A stretch of 64,000 nucleotides of DNA from Deefgea tanakiae (GCF_019665765.1 NZ_CP081150.1:1550001-1614000); one strand, 5' to 3'; numbered from the stretch's first letter, positions 40,098-49,288 are shown. A program made the numbers and translations. The notes: a model not told the origin generated them from the letters alone.

Positions 40098-41351
40098 ATG
40101 TCAAAAATCAAATCCTTCCTGCCTTTACTCGCCCTGGCATTCAGTACTTACGGCCATGCGGGTGTCTTTGACTTTTCCGCAACGATGAATGGACAAATTG
40201 AAAGCGCCAGCTTCACCACCGCCGAAGAAGGCATCGATATTTTTGAACAAAACAAGTTAACAAGCATCTTTAACACGTATACCGGCACTCAAGTACTTAC
40301 CAGCACCTTGAATTTCCGTGGTTTGCCGATGAACATTGCCTTTCCGGTTAATGCAGGCTCGTTGCTCACCTTTGATATTCCAGAGTTAGGTATCAAACAA
40401 AGTTTTCAAGGTACAACACGTGACGAGAGCCAAGAGCTATTCAAACAATACCTAAAAAACAATGCAGACTTTCTCAATAAAGTCTCAGAGCATTTAGTCA
40501 AAGTATCACCCGTCGATCCTATCGCAGGTAACCCCAATAGTATGATGAGTCGTGCGGCACAAAGTGACTCGCAAATGATGTGGTACGGCTCGAATCATGC
40601 GTTTGGCAAACAACTGAATAATTCATCATCCAATCAAACTGAAAACGGCAGTAACAATAAATTCGGTATTGGCATCAACTATGCACATATGCTCTCTGAA
40701 GCAACCGGCAATGCCAAAGAGATGAGCAGCGATGCGTTTACGATACCACTGAGCTACTCTCGCCAATTTGATGAGCCAAACCATGAACTCATCATCAATA
40801 TGCCACTAGCCTACATCGATACCGATGGCGCAAAAACCTATGACGCTAGCCTCAGCGTGTTTTATCGCCGCCCGATTTTGGACAATTGGGTTGTCAGCTT
40901 AACCGCTTCAGGGCGAGGCACTGGCTCTACTGACTTAGCTGGAGGCTCTTTGATGGCCTCAGGTGCTATCGCATCCAGTTATATCTGGAGTGGCGACAAC
41001 TGGGGGCTCACACTCGGCAATATGATTGGTTATTACAGTGCGCTGAGGGTCAAAATTGACAATACTTCCATCAACCCAAACATCGCCAATACCGTGTTTA
41101 GAAATGGCTTACTGTATTCACTCGATAGCTCATGGGAACTCGCTGGTGATCCATTGTCTTGGGAAGTTTATTTAGTCGATACGCGCTTTACGGGTACCGA
41201 TTTATTTAGCAATTATCAAGATGAATTGGGGGTTACGTTCGGAACACGACGACCAGCGCACAGCAAAGAATCCGACTTCCGTGGTGGATTTAGCTTCACG
41301 AAGGGTGAAAATGTTGAGAGCTATAAATTTAATTTTGGTACGTGGTTTTAA
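40098..41351 (+). CDS. putative outer-membrane beta-barrel protein, unrecognised family
   Basis: A 417-residue protein with a clean signal peptide (FLPLLALAFSTYGHA, cleavage about residue 21). Residues about 22-150 are soluble; from about 190 on there are alternating amphipathic strands (FGIGINYAHML, AFTIPLSYSRQF, HELIINMPLAYIDT, WVVSLTASGRG, GLTLGNMIGYYSAL), and the chain ends KFNFGTWF with a terminal Phe and aromatic alternation, as BAM substrates do. The shape is that of an autotransporter-like or OmpA-like barrel with a short N-terminal domain. I cannot name the family. GGAGAG precedes the ATG by 6 bases. Confidence 0.7.
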   Translation: MSKIKSFLPLLALAFSTYGHAGVFDFSATMNGQIESASFTTAEEGIDIFEQNKLTSIFNTYTGTQVLTSTLNFRGLPMNIAFPVNAGSLLTFDIPELGIKQSFQGTTRDESQELFKQYLKNNADFLNKVSEHLVKVSPVDPIAGNPNSMMSRAAQSDSQMMWYGSNHAFGKQLNNSSSNQTENGSNNKFGIGINYAHMLSEATGNAKEMSSDAFTIPLSYSRQFDEPNHELIINMPLAYIDTDGAKTYDASLSVFYRRPILDNWVVSLTASGRGTGSTDLAGGSLMASGAIASSYIWSGDNWGLTLGNMIGYYSALRVKIDNTSINPNIANTVFRNGLLYSLDSSWELAGDPLSWEVYLVDTRFTGTDLFSNYQDELGVTFGTRRPAHSKESDFRGGFSFTKGENVESYKFNFGTWF

Positions 41352-41429
41352 GTTAAAAATTTAATTCAGTGTAGGAACTAAAGCGCACTCCTCCTCACTA
41401 AGCCTGTGTTATGACACCGGATTGGCCTC

Positions 41430-42161
41430 ATGAAAGAGTTGCTTCACAATGCTTTAAATCATTCTGCAGAGCTTGCGCTACTGCTCTTGTTCGCAATTGT
41501 TCTGGCTGAGTCCACCGCCTTAATCGGCTTAATTATTCCCGGCACGGTGCTAATGATTACGATGGGCACCTTAATTGGCACCGGAAAAATGGATTTTTGG
41601 TTGGCTTGCAGCGTCGGATTCATTGCTGCGCTAATCGGCGATGTCTTGTCTTATTGGCTGGGTTTTAGGTACCGCCGCAAATTGCATCGACTGAAATTGG
41701 TTCGCCAACATCGTCGCCTCTTGCTGCAAGCAAGACACGTGCTACGTCATCATGGGCCGATCGGGATTTTTGTGGGGCGGTTTTTAGGCCCGACCCGTCC
41801 AGTGCTACCGATGGTGGCAGGTATGCTCTCCATGCAGCCACGCCGCTTTATGCCTGCTTGTATACTGGCTTGTTTTCTTTGGTCACCGACTTACTTCTTA
41901 CCTGGCATTTTAGCGGGTGCCGCTTATGGTTTGGGTGAAAGCAACGCCATCCACTTCCCCACTTTGTTACTCATTTGTGCCGTGCTGTTTATTGCAGCCA
42001 CTTGGATGCTGACTCATAGTTTTAAAACTAACTGGGCTTCTCGGCATATGACACTCGGAACTCCGTTGACGGGACTAGCTAGTGCCGCCGCCATCTATTT
42101 ACTGATCTCTCATCCACACGCCGATAACTACGGTGAACGCTTGTGGCAAGTTTTGGCATAA
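41430..42161 (+). CDS. DedA-family membrane protein
   Basis: A 243-residue protein with about five to six hydrophobic segments. FAIVLAESTALIGLIIPGTVLMITMGTLIG and the DedA signature FVGRFLGPTRPVLPMVAGMLSMQPRRF are present. DedA/VTT proteins flip lipids (undecaprenyl phosphate or phosphatidylethanolamine) across the inner membrane. The C-terminal region has an extra hydrophobic helix (GTPLTGLASAAAIYLLI). Monocistronic, followed by a hairpin terminator. Confidence 0.9.
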   Translation: MKELLHNALNHSAELALLLLFAIVLAESTALIGLIIPGTVLMITMGTLIGTGKMDFWLACSVGFIAALIGDVLSYWLGFRYRRKLHRLKLVRQHRRLLLQARHVLRHHGPIGIFVGRFLGPTRPVLPMVAGMLSMQPRRFMPACILACFLWSPTYFLPGILAGAAYGLGESNAIHFPTLLLICAVLFIAATWMLTHSFKTNWASRHMTLGTPLTGLASAAAIYLLISHPHADNYGERLWQVLA

Positions 42162-42204
42162 ATTTCAATTCCCGCTCAATTTTAAATGCCTGCTTATTGC
42201 AGTA

Positions 42205-42240
42205 ATGCCGTTCACTTAAGCCAAGTGAGCGGCATTTCTT
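42205..42240 (+). terminator. terminator after the DedA gene
   Basis: ATGCCGTTCACTT (42205-42217) pairs with AAGTGAGCGGCAT (42223-42235), one G-U pair, loop AAGCC, then TTCTTA. A long stable stem with a modest T-run. Confidence 0.7.
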
Positions 42241-42299
42241 ATACGCTATCATTACGCTCTTTTGTTTAAATCAGCCTTTATTTATATCCCACCAAAGTG

Positions 42300-42487
42300 T
42301 CCGCCCCTTGCCGATTTTGCACACGCCATCCTCGCCCACGGGATCAATCCCGAATAGCTTAACCATACGCAGAGGAACCAGTAGCGTTCGGCACCGCAAA
42401 ATGCCTGCCGAATACGCTGCGCCAGCAAACTACTTGGTGCGCGAGGCGGTCTTCGGTGAATGTGGCAAGAATGAGAAAGTAAAATAA
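42300..42487 (+). other. possible degraded transposase fragment
   Basis: The 42241-42487 stretch has no intact gene. One frame reads ADFAHAILAHGINPE followed by a stop, reminiscent of the small OrfA of IS66/IS3-type elements (ALAHGINPN-x-VxxW); a second frame is open to 42487 with no recognisable domain. No terminal repeats or target duplications are visible. Listed as a probable scar with low confidence. Confidence 0.22.
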
Positions 42488-42548
42488 AACCCCATCAAAA
42501 GACGGGGTTTATCATCAAACGAAACTCGCCAGAGCGGTTTTTTTATTT
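42488..42548 (-). terminator. two-hairpin terminator-like repeat, copy 2, downstream of phaA
   Basis: AAACCCC (42488-42494) pairs with GGGGTTT (42505-42511), followed by the linker ATCATCAAACGA and a remnant second element ending GCGGTTTTTTT. Read on the minus strand, the hairpin is followed by TATTTTAC and so can end the phaA transcript. Closely related to the elements at 2144 and 58954. Confidence 0.65.
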
Positions 42549-42575
42549 AAAGCGCAATTAAACAGCCAAGCCAGC

Positions 42576-43754
42576 TTAACGCTCAACGCACAAAGCAACA
42601 CCCATTCCGCCACCAATACATAAAGTCGCCAAGCCACGTTTTGCATCGCGGCGAACCATTTCATGCAATAGCGTTACCAATACACGGCAACCTGAAGCAC
42701 CAACAGGGTGACCCAAAGCAATTGCACCGCCATTGACATTAACTTTGTTCATATCCCATTTCATTTCACGCGCCACACCCAAAGCCTGAGCCGCAAAAGC
42801 TTCATTAGCCTCAATCAAATCCACTGAATCCAAATCCCAGCCCGCACGTTTCAATGCCGCTTGACTGGCCAATACTGGCCCCATACCCATAATAGTTGGA
42901 TCACAACCAGTACTGGCTGAAGCACGAATCGTGGCAAGCGGCGTCAATCCCAATGCATCGGCACGCTCACGGCTCATCAACATTACAGCCGCAGCGCCAT
43001 CGTTAATGCCCGATGCATTACCAGCAGTTACAGTGCCTTCCTTATCAAACGCAGGACGTAACTTAGCCAAGGCATCCGCTGACACATTTGGCTTGATAAA
43101 TTCATCTTGATCAAAAATGACTGGGTCGCCTTTGCGCTGAGGAATACTTACAGGAACGATTTCATCCGCAAAACGACCTGCGGCTTGCGCTGCTGCGGCT
43201 TTTTGTTGTGATGACAAGGCCATCGCATCTTGCTCTTCACGGGTGATTGCATATTTTTTTGCAATATTTTCAGCAGTTACGCCCATGTGATAGTTGTTGT
43301 AAACATCGGTTAAGCCGTCGTAGACCATGCTATCGATCAATGCGGCATTACCCATACGGAAACCATCGCGACTGCCATTCAATAAATGCGGTGTAGCGCT
43401 CATATTTTCTTGACCACCCGCTATCACAACATCACTATCACCCGCCAAAATCGCTTGCATACCCAGAGCAACCGCTTTTAGACCGGAACCACACACTTGG
43501 TTAATAGTCATGCCAGGCACCGCGTCTGGCAAGCCAGAACGGCGCACTGCTTGGCGAGCCGGATTTTGGCCCAAACCTGCGGTTAATACATTACCCAAAA
43601 TGACTTCAGAAACTTGCTCTGCAGCTACACCAGTTTTTGCTAGCAAAGCACGAATTACGGTAGCCCCTAACTCAGGCGCTACGACTTTAGCCAATGAACC
43701 CGAAAAATTACCTAATGCCGTGCGGCATGCTGCAACAATAACAACCTCAGTCAT
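42576..43754 (-). CDS. phaA: acetyl-CoA C-acetyltransferase (thiolase)
   Basis: A 392-residue biosynthetic thiolase that condenses two acetyl-CoA to acetoacetyl-CoA. The nucleophile Cys88 is in [12 protein letters not shown]; His349 in [14 protein letters not shown] and Cys379 in [10 protein letters not shown] complete the active site; NEAFAAQAL is the third signature. Next to phaC this supplies the first step of poly-3-hydroxybutyrate synthesis. phaC lies upstream on the same strand but a terminator intervenes, so phaA probably has its own promoter. No phaB reductase or phasin is present nearby. Confidence 0.9.
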   Translation of the reverse strand: MTEVVIVAACRTALGNFSGSLAKVVAPELGATVIRALLAKTGVAAEQVSEVILGNVLTAGLGQNPARQAVRRSGLPDAVPGMTINQVCGSGLKAVALGMQAILAGDSDVVIAGGQENMSATPHLLNGSRDGFRMGNAALIDSMVYDGLTDVYNNYHMGVTAENIAKKYAITREEQDAMALSSQQKAAAAQAAGRFADEIVPVSIPQRKGDPVIFDQDEFIKPNVSADALAKLRPAFDKEGTVTAGNASGINDGAAAVMLMSRERADALGLTPLATIRASASTGCDPTIMGMGPVLASQAALKRAGWDLDSVDLIEANEAFAAQALGVAREMKWDMNKVNVNGGAIALGHPVGASGCRVLVTLLHEMVRRDAKRGLATLCIGGGMGVALCVER

Positions 43755-43814
43755 TCAAACTCTCCAAGTAAATAATATTCAACAACACAGTTTGTAAGCT
43801 ATTTACACAAAAAA

Positions 43815-43837
43815 AAGCAAGGCGTATCGCCTTGCTT
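43815..43837 (-). terminator. intrinsic terminator after phaC
   Basis: On the minus strand GCAAGGCG (43835-43828) pairs with CGCCTTGC (43824-43817) around a 3-base loop, followed by eight T residues (43816-43809). Confidence 0.9.
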
Positions 43838-43853
43838 CATTTAAAACTTAAAT

Positions 43854-45572
43854 TTATACAACACGTGCCTTCACGTAACGGCCTGGTGCAGGCTCAATCA
43901 TTTTGAATTTAGTGCTACCCAACTTTTTAGGTGCCGCCACTTGCTCACCCGATTGAGGTGACAACCAAGCCGACCAATCTTGCCACCAGCTACCTGGGCG
44001 AGACTCAGCACCTTCAAACCACGCATTAGATTCAAGTGCCGTATTTTCATTCACCCAGTAATTACGCTTATTAGCAGAAACGGGATTGATTGCACCTGCG
44101 ATATGACCAGAAGCGCCTAACACAAAGCGAATAGGCCCTTTCAAAATGCGAGTTGAAAGATAAGCCGATTGCCAAGGCACAATGTGATCTTCACGCGCTG
44201 CAAAAATGTAGGTCGGCACTTTAATCGTTGTTAAGTCGATCGGCGTGCCACATAAGCTAAACGAATTAGGTTTCGTGAGATTGTTTTCCAGATACATATT
44301 ACGCAAGAAGAAGGTGTGCATCGGCAACGATAAATTAGCAGAGTCCGAATTCCAGTAGAGCAAATCAAACGGCGGTGGATTTTTACCCTTCAGATAATTA
44401 TTCACCACGTAATTCCAAATCAAATCATTCGAGCGAAGAGCAGAGAACGTTTTGGCCAGCTCTTTACCATCAATCACACCCTCTACCTGAGATTCACGCT
44501 TGCGAATCAAATTCCAATCGATGAAATGCTTGATTTCACCCGGGTCGGTATGATCGAGCATCACCGTCATCAAGGTGATTGATTCAAACCAATCCAAACC
44601 ACGCGCTTGCATCACAGGCATTGCCGTTGAGACCAATTCACCACCAATGCAGAACGACAACACATTAATTTTTTCAGCTTTGCCAATCTCACGAACCACT
44701 TCAGCTGCTTTGATCACGCCGGACTCAATGTAATCATCCCATTTGAGTGAGCCTTGATGCGCTTCGATAGACTTCCAAGACACCAAGAACGTCGTATAGC
44801 CTTCGCTGACGATATAGCCCATCATCGAGTTAGCCGGCTGCAAGTCCATGATGTAGTATTTATTGACACACGGAGGCACTACGAGCAATGGACGGCTATA
44901 GACCTTGGCGGTACTTGGTGTGTATTGAATTAACTGAAATAAATCATTTTCAAAAATTACTTCGCCCGGCGTCATCGCCAAATTCGTACCGATTGCAAAT
45001 TTACTTTCATCGGTCATGGTGATACTGCCTTTTTGCATATCGGCCATGAGTTTCTTCATGCCCTCTTGCAAACTTTCACCTTTGGTTTCTAAAGCCAGTT
45101 TCATCACTTCTGGATTTGTGAACGCAAAGTTTGTTGGGCTCATTGCATCCAAATATTGCTTAGTAAAAAAAGCGGCTTTTTCTTTACTTGCTTCATCCGT
45201 ATTGGCTGACTCAACCATCTGAATAAGCCATTTAGATGTCACCAAATAGTTTTGACGGATATAGTCAAACAGCGGTGTTTCCCATTCTGGCGCATTAAAG
45301 CGACGATCGCTTTTATCTACTTCAGCAACTTTAACACCTGGTTTTGCGCCAATCAGCCCTAGCCATAAATCCATCTGTTGTTGGTAAAACTGAGAGTGAC
45401 TGCCCAACCATGCTGTATTAGCTGGGCTCATTTTTTGAACTAAATCGTGCATCACACTCATGTGTTGAGTCGGTTCAGCTTGAGGGTGCGCATTGACCCA
45501 ATTTTGAGTCCACTGACGATGCGCTTCCGTAATTTGCTGGAAAAATTGTTCCATAGCGGGGTTGTTTAGCAC
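43854..45572 (-). CDS. phaC: class I polyhydroxyalkanoate synthase PhaC
   Basis: Polymerises (R)-3-hydroxyacyl-CoA into PHA granules. At 572 residues it has class I length. The catalytic triad is Cys308 (LSFCIGGEL), Asp462 (AAREDHIV) and His490 (GASGHIAG); the PPCVNKYYIMDLQPANS and WNSDSANLSLPMH segments are typical. The lipase-like box reads S-F-C-I-G where class I enzymes usually have G-x-C-x-G, so the first glycine is replaced by serine. GTG 45572 is preferred: GGAG lies 9 bases upstream, while ATG 45554 lacks a ribosome site. TGCTGCAACGCAACA at 45622-45636 upstream is a possible PhaR-type site. Confidence 0.93.
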   Translation of the reverse strand: MLNNPAMEQFFQQITEAHRQWTQNWVNAHPQAEPTQHMSVMHDLVQKMSPANTAWLGSHSQFYQQQMDLWLGLIGAKPGVKVAEVDKSDRRFNAPEWETPLFDYIRQNYLVTSKWLIQMVESANTDEASKEKAAFFTKQYLDAMSPTNFAFTNPEVMKLALETKGESLQEGMKKLMADMQKGSITMTDESKFAIGTNLAMTPGEVIFENDLFQLIQYTPSTAKVYSRPLLVVPPCVNKYYIMDLQPANSMMGYIVSEGYTTFLVSWKSIEAHQGSLKWDDYIESGVIKAAEVVREIGKAEKINVLSFCIGGELVSTAMPVMQARGLDWFESITLMTVMLDHTDPGEIKHFIDWNLIRKRESQVEGVIDGKELAKTFSALRSNDLIWNYVVNNYLKGKNPPPFDLLYWNSDSANLSLPMHTFFLRNMYLENNLTKPNSFSLCGTPIDLTTIKVPTYIFAAREDHIVPWQSAYLSTRILKGPIRFVLGASGHIAGAINPVSANKRNYWVNENTALESNAWFEGAESRPGSWWQDWSAWLSPQSGEQVAAPKKLGSTKFKMIEPAPGRYVKARVV

Positions 45573-45793
45573 AGTCTACTGCTCCGATTTAGTCATTTTG
45601 ATGAATTTTGCACACGTCATTGCTGCAACGCAACATTAACTTAATCTAACAAAGTATGCAAGTCTGACAAAATCTAAGCAGAAGCATTGATAAAACGCTA
45701 CTACTGCTTGATTTAACATGACATTTTCTTTTTCATTGCGTAAAATAAATCACCGATTACTTATACACAGCCGAAATAGGTTGGGGAATATTG

Positions 45794-46873
45794 ATGTCAA
45801 AACTGATAAATTCATTATGCATACTCATCAGTGCCAGTGTAATCGCCTACACTCCGCTTTCATTTGCCGCATCAAACACCAAAGAAAGCAAGTCCACTGC
45901 TAGCGCAAAAAAATCGCCAAGCAAAAAAAGCACCGCCACAGCTAAATCAAAAAAAACAAGTAATTCAAAGACTTCCACTACTGCAAAAACCAAAAACAGC
46001 AAAGTAACTTATTCATCCCGAAACAAAAACATTTCCAAAGCCGCCATTGCCGACGCGCGTAAAGACGTTCATGTTACCCGCGCGGTGGCAGCACGAATCG
46101 ACCCAAACAACCCTGGTTTGCAATCGTCCGGTGTACTGATTTTGAATGAGCAAAACGGCGAAGTATTATTCGAAAAGAATGCAGACAGCATCATTCCAAT
46201 TGCTTCAATCACTAAATTAATGACAGCCATGGTCGTGCTTGATGCACGCTTGCCACTCAATGAACTCATTAGCATTACCGAAGCTGACGTTGACTCACTA
46301 AAAAATACCAGCTCTCGCCTACAAGTTGGCACTACATTAACGCGCGGTGAAATGCTGCTACTTGCACTGATGTCATCAGAAAATCGCGCGGCATCTGCAC
46401 TCGGCCATCACTTCCCAGGCGGTAAAGAAGCATTCTTACGGAAGATGAACGAAAAAGCAGCGCAACTCGGCATGAGAAATTCACGCTTTTATGACTCAAC
46501 GGGCTTAACACCTCACAATGTTTCTACGCCACGCGAATTGGCCTTAATGGTGAAAGCGGCGCAACGCTACCCAGAAATCCATCAATTCAGCACTTCAAGT
46601 GAATACACATTTGCCTCAAACATGCGTGGCAATATGCTGACTTACCGCAACACCAACCCACTGGTGAAAGATGCCGATTGGGACATTGGGGTTTCAAAAA
46701 CAGGATTTATCAACGAAGCTGGCCGATGCATTGTGATGCAAGCAATGATTAACAATAAGCCCGTTGTTATGATTTTGATGGATTCAGACGGGAAATACAC
46801 CCGCATTGGCGACGTACAACGTGTACGGAAATGGATCGAATCAAATCAAATGGCCAAATTAAGAGCGGGCTAA
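45794..46873 (+). CDS. pbpG: D-alanyl-D-alanine endopeptidase, PBP7/PbpG type
   Basis: A 359-residue periplasmic serine peptidase that cleaves peptidoglycan cross-links. Signal peptide at residues 1-26; then an unusual stretch (about 27-80) made almost only of Lys, Ser, Thr and Ala; then the penicillin-binding fold with S138-x-x-K141 (ASITKLM), S195-E-N197 (MSSENRAA) and K302-T-G (VSKTGF). ATG 45794 with GGGG eight bases upstream is the likely start; a TTG codon precedes it directly. Monocistronic, with a 16-bp terminator stem after it. Could equally be called a DacA-family D,D-carboxypeptidase. Confidence 0.9.
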   Translation: MSKLINSLCILISASVIAYTPLSFAASNTKESKSTASAKKSPSKKSTATAKSKKTSNSKTSTTAKTKNSKVTYSSRNKNISKAAIADARKDVHVTRAVAARIDPNNPGLQSSGVLILNEQNGEVLFEKNADSIIPIASITKLMTAMVVLDARLPLNELISITEADVDSLKNTSSRLQVGTTLTRGEMLLLALMSSENRAASALGHHFPGGKEAFLRKMNEKAAQLGMRNSRFYDSTGLTPHNVSTPRELALMVKAAQRYPEIHQFSTSSEYTFASNMRGNMLTYRNTNPLVKDADWDIGVSKTGFINEAGRCIVMQAMINNKPVVMILMDSDGKYTRIGDVQRVRKWIESNQMAKLRAG

Positions 46874-46880
46874 ACATTCA

Positions 46881-46916
46881 ATAAGATAAACGCCTCAAAT
46901 GAGGCGTTTATCTTAT
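46881..46916. terminator. bidirectional terminator between pbpG and the DUF2892 gene
   Basis: ATAAGATAAACGCCTC (46881-46896) pairs without mismatch with GAGGCGTTTATCTTAT (46901-46916), loop AAAT. It overlaps the stop codon of the minus-strand DUF2892 gene and serves both convergent units. Confidence 0.85.
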
Positions 46917-47107
46917 TCAGATTTTTTAATTGGGCATGAATTAAAACCAAACAACTTATACAAGGGACAACTTCTCAGCAATCCTGTCGCTAATGGCACC
47001 ACACCGATCCAACCCCAAACGCCAATCAAACCAAATGTCGTTGCAAGTATCAGCAACACCCCAACAACGACCCTAGCAATGCGATCAATTCCACCGACAT
47101 TGTTCAT
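46913..47107 (-). CDS. DUF2892 (YgaP-like) small membrane protein
   Basis: A 64-residue protein with two hydrophobic helices (ARVVVGVLLILATTFGLIG and WGWIGVVPLATGLL) opening MNNVGGIDRIAR, then CPLYKLFGFNSCPIKK. This is the DUF2892 membrane module that in E. coli YgaP is fused to a rhodanese. Here it is separate and closes an operon with trxC and the persulfide dioxygenase, so a part in sulfane-sulfur handling is likely. The two C-terminal cysteines are typical of the family. Confidence 0.85.
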   Translation of the reverse strand: MNNVGGIDRIARVVVGVLLILATTFGLIGVWGWIGVVPLATGLLRSCPLYKLFGFNSCPIKKSE

Positions 47108-47123
47108 TTCACACCTCCGCTCG

Positions 47124-47552
47124 TTATAAAAACTGCATTAGCCATGCTTTAAATTGCCCTGCTGACAGCGCACCTGAAACACGCTCTAATTCCACCCCAC
47201 CTTCAAATACCGCCAATGTAGGAATACTGCGTACTCGATGTTGCTGCCCTAAAGCGGGCTGTGCTTCGGTATCGACTTTTACAAACAAAACCTTGCCTGC
47301 CATAGACTCTGCTGCGGCAGCAAAAGTAGGGCCAAATGACTGACAGGGCCCGCACCATGGCGCCCAAAAATCAATGACGACCGGCAATTTGCTGTACTTT
47401 AATATCGACGGGAGATTATCGGCTGTAGCTACCAATGGCGCCCCTGATAGTAAAGGCTGATGACAGCCGCCACAGTTTGGTAATTCAGCCAATCGCGCCG
47501 CCTCCAAGCGATTAGTCGCATGGCAATGTGGGCATTCAATTAAAAGACTCAT
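47124..47552 (-). CDS. trxC: thioredoxin 2 TrxC
   Basis: A 142-residue thioredoxin with an N-terminal zinc ribbon (C7PHC10 ... C27GGC30) and the active site WAPWCGPC (C67, C70). Zinc thioredoxins of this class reduce disulfides and are induced by oxidative stress. It sits 9 bases after the persulfide dioxygenase gene; thioredoxins reduce protein and glutathione persulfides, releasing sulfide, so the pairing makes functional sense. Confidence 0.92.
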   Translation of the reverse strand: MSLLIECPHCHATNRLEAARLAELPNCGGCHQPLLSGAPLVATADNLPSILKYSKLPVVIDFWAPWCGPCQSFGPTFAAAAESMAGKVLFVKVDTEAQPALGQQHRVRSIPTLAVFEGGVELERVSGALSAGQFKAWLMQFL

Positions 47553-47561
47553 AGTGTTTCC

Positions 47562-48434
47562 TTAAAGTACATTGAGCGGTATTTTCAAAAACCGCTTACC
47601 GTTTTCGTCTGCGGGCGGTAAATGCCCAGCGCGAATATTGATTTGAATCGATGGCAAAATCAAAGCGGGCATAGCGAGCGTTTTATCGCGCGTTTGGCGT
47701 AGCGCAATAAAGTTTTCGCGCGATGTATCCATTCGAATATGCACATTATGCTGCTTTTGTGCCGCTACTGTGGTTTCCCATTGGTACTCAGCCCGATCTA
47801 CCGGCAAATAATCATGACAAACAAATACACGAGTGTCGCCTGGTAAGGCATAGAGTTGCTGAACTGAATCATACAAAGTGCCAGCGTCGCCACCAGGAAA
47901 ATCGCAGCGAGCCGTACCTACGTCGGGCATAAAGATCGTATCGCCAACAAATAATGCGTCACCAATCAAGTACGCCATATCAGCAGGGGTATGCCCTGGA
48001 ACAAATAGCGCTTTTGCTGTTAATTGGCCAATACCCCACTCTTCATTTTTTTCAAACAAGTGATCAAACTGGCGGCCATCCGTTGCAAAATCAGATTCTA
48101 AATCGAAAACCGGTTTGAATATTTTTTGTACCTGATCAATCCCCTTGCCAATCGCAATTTTTCCTCCGATTTGCGATTGTAGCCATGCCGCGCCAGAAAC
48201 ATGATCTGCATGGGCATGCGTCTCTAAAATCCAATCAACCGTCAGCTTTAAAGCTTGCACCGCTTCAACCACTTGCTGCGCATTATGGGTACTGGTTCGT
48301 CCCGACTTTACATCGTAATCCAAAACTGGATCAATAATTGCCGCCCGTCCCCCGACTTGGTCATAGACCAAATACGTGAAGGTGAACGTGGCAGGGTCAA
48401 AAAACGCCCGTACATTTGCTGGGTAATGATTCAT
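47562..48434 (-). CDS. blh: persulfide dioxygenase-like metallo-beta-lactamase protein (ETHE1/Blh type)
   Basis: A 290-residue MBL-fold protein. ETHAHADHVSGA gives H73, H75, D77 and H78; VPGHTPADMAYLIGDALFVGDTIF and DYLP supply later metal ligands, in the pattern of the mononuclear-iron Blh/ETHE1 branch that oxidises glutathione persulfide to sulfite. ATG 48434 is preferred, with GAGGG six bases upstream; the frame starts two codons earlier at TTG. It is divergent from bigR, the arrangement known from Agrobacterium and Xylella in which BigR represses blh. There is no fused rhodanese domain. Confidence 0.88.
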   Translation of the reverse strand: MNHYPANVRAFFDPATFTFTYLVYDQVGGRAAIIDPVLDYDVKSGRTSTHNAQQVVEAVQALKLTVDWILETHAHADHVSGAAWLQSQIGGKIAIGKGIDQVQKIFKPVFDLESDFATDGRQFDHLFEKNEEWGIGQLTAKALFVPGHTPADMAYLIGDALFVGDTIFMPDVGTARCDFPGGDAGTLYDSVQQLYALPGDTRVFVCHDYLPVDRAEYQWETTVAAQKQHNVHIRMDTSRENFIALRQTRDKTLAMPALILPSIQINIRAGHLPPADENGKRFLKIPLNVL

Positions 48435-48468
48435 TGCCAACCCTCAATAAATACTAATTTACATATAC

Positions 48469-48487
48469 TATAATTTTATATATTATA
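48469..48487. promoter_or_regulatory. A/T-rich palindrome, putative BigR operator
   Basis: TATAAT (48469-48474), 7-base centre, ATTATA (48482-48487), midway between the divergent blh and bigR starts. BigR sites in Xylella and Agrobacterium are A/T-rich palindromes that overlap the promoter, as here. Confidence 0.6.
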
Positions 48488-48518
48488 AAGTCAAACAGTA
48501 TTATTTAGTGGGCTAAAA

Positions 48519-48863
48519 ATGAATCCAGAAGCAATCAACGCCATGCGAACAGCGGCCACCGCAGCGACGCAAACCTTAAAAATCATGAGCAATGAAGATC
48601 GACTACTGTTGCTCTGCCAAATGGTCGATAGTGAGAAGTGCGTTTCCGACTTTGAAGAATTGCTCGATATACGTCAGCCGACGCTTTCGCAGCAACTGGG
48701 TGTATTACGTAATGCAGGCTTAGTGAATACGCGCCGCGATGGCAAACGTATTTACTACTCACTGGCCAGTGATGAAGTACAACAATTACTCAACCTTTTA
48801 TATAACCTTTATTGCCCTACCGACTTAAAAATCAGCCATTCGGAGCACGCTAATGCAAATTGA
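48519..48863 (+). CDS. bigR: BigR/SqrR-type ArsR-family persulfide-responsive repressor
   Basis: A 114-residue winged-helix repressor. The recognition region is [39 protein letters not shown]. Cys33 (LLLLCQM) and Cys99 (YNLYCPTD) are 66 residues apart, the same spacing as the redox pair Cys42/Cys108 of Xylella BigR, which forms a di- or tetrasulfide with persulfides and releases DNA; Cys41 is an extra one. It probably represses both its own operon and blh. Its end overlaps the first half-transporter gene by 11 bases. Confidence 0.9.
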   Translation: MNPEAINAMRTAATAATQTLKIMSNEDRLLLLCQMVDSEKCVSDFEELLDIRQPTLSQQLGVLRNAGLVNTRRDGKRIYYSLASDEVQQLLNLLYNLYCPTDLKISHSEHANAN

Positions 48864-49278
48864 CTATGCACACTTCACCCCGCTCGCCAGCCTCGCTGGC
48901 GGCGCGCTAATCGGTCTTTCCGCTGGTCTACTAATTTTATTGGCTGGAAAGATTGCAGGCATTGCTGGGATTATCGGCGGCTTAGTGAACGGCGCTAGCG
49001 ATAGAACTTGGCGGTTTTTATTTGTGATTGGATTGTTGGCTTCGCCTTGGGTTTGGCAGCTTTTTGCAACGCTCCCTGACTTAACAATGGTCGCCTCAAC
49101 ACCTTGGCTGATTGTAGCTGGATTATTAGTAGGCATCGGTACGCGTTACGCTAATGGTTGCACCAGCGGACACGGCATTTGCGGGCTATCGCGCTTTTCT
49201 ATCCGTTCACTCGCAGCCGTAGGCGCGTTTATGGCGGCGGGTTTTGTCACTGTATACATCATTAAACATTTACTCTAA
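48853..49278 (+). CDS. YeeE/YedE-family half-transporter, first subunit
   Basis: A 141-residue protein with about four hydrophobic segments. [29 protein letters not shown] and the conserved [33 protein letters not shown] (with C-T-S-G-H-G-x-C-G) define the N-terminal half of YeeE/YedE thiosulfate channels. In the BigR operon such split proteins (PmpA/PmpB) pass sulfur compounds across the inner membrane. Confidence 0.9.
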   Translation: MQIDYAHFTPLASLAGGALIGLSAGLLILLAGKIAGIAGIIGGLVNGASDRTWRFLFVIGLLASPWVWQLFATLPDLTMVASTPWLIVAGLLVGIGTRYANGCTSGHGICGLSRFSIRSLAAVGAFMAAGFVTVYIIKHLL

Positions 49279-49288
49279 GAGCCACATC

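Noticed and set aside
42241-42487. Intact gene in the gap before phaA
   Set aside because: The longest frame (to 42487) lacks a ribosome site and known domain, and another frame shows a stop within a transposase-like phrase; treated as a scar with low confidence.
45622-45636. PhaR operator TGCTGCAACGCAACA before phaC
   Set aside because: The TGC/GCA pattern is suggestive but short, and no phaR gene is in view; mentioned only within the phaC entry.
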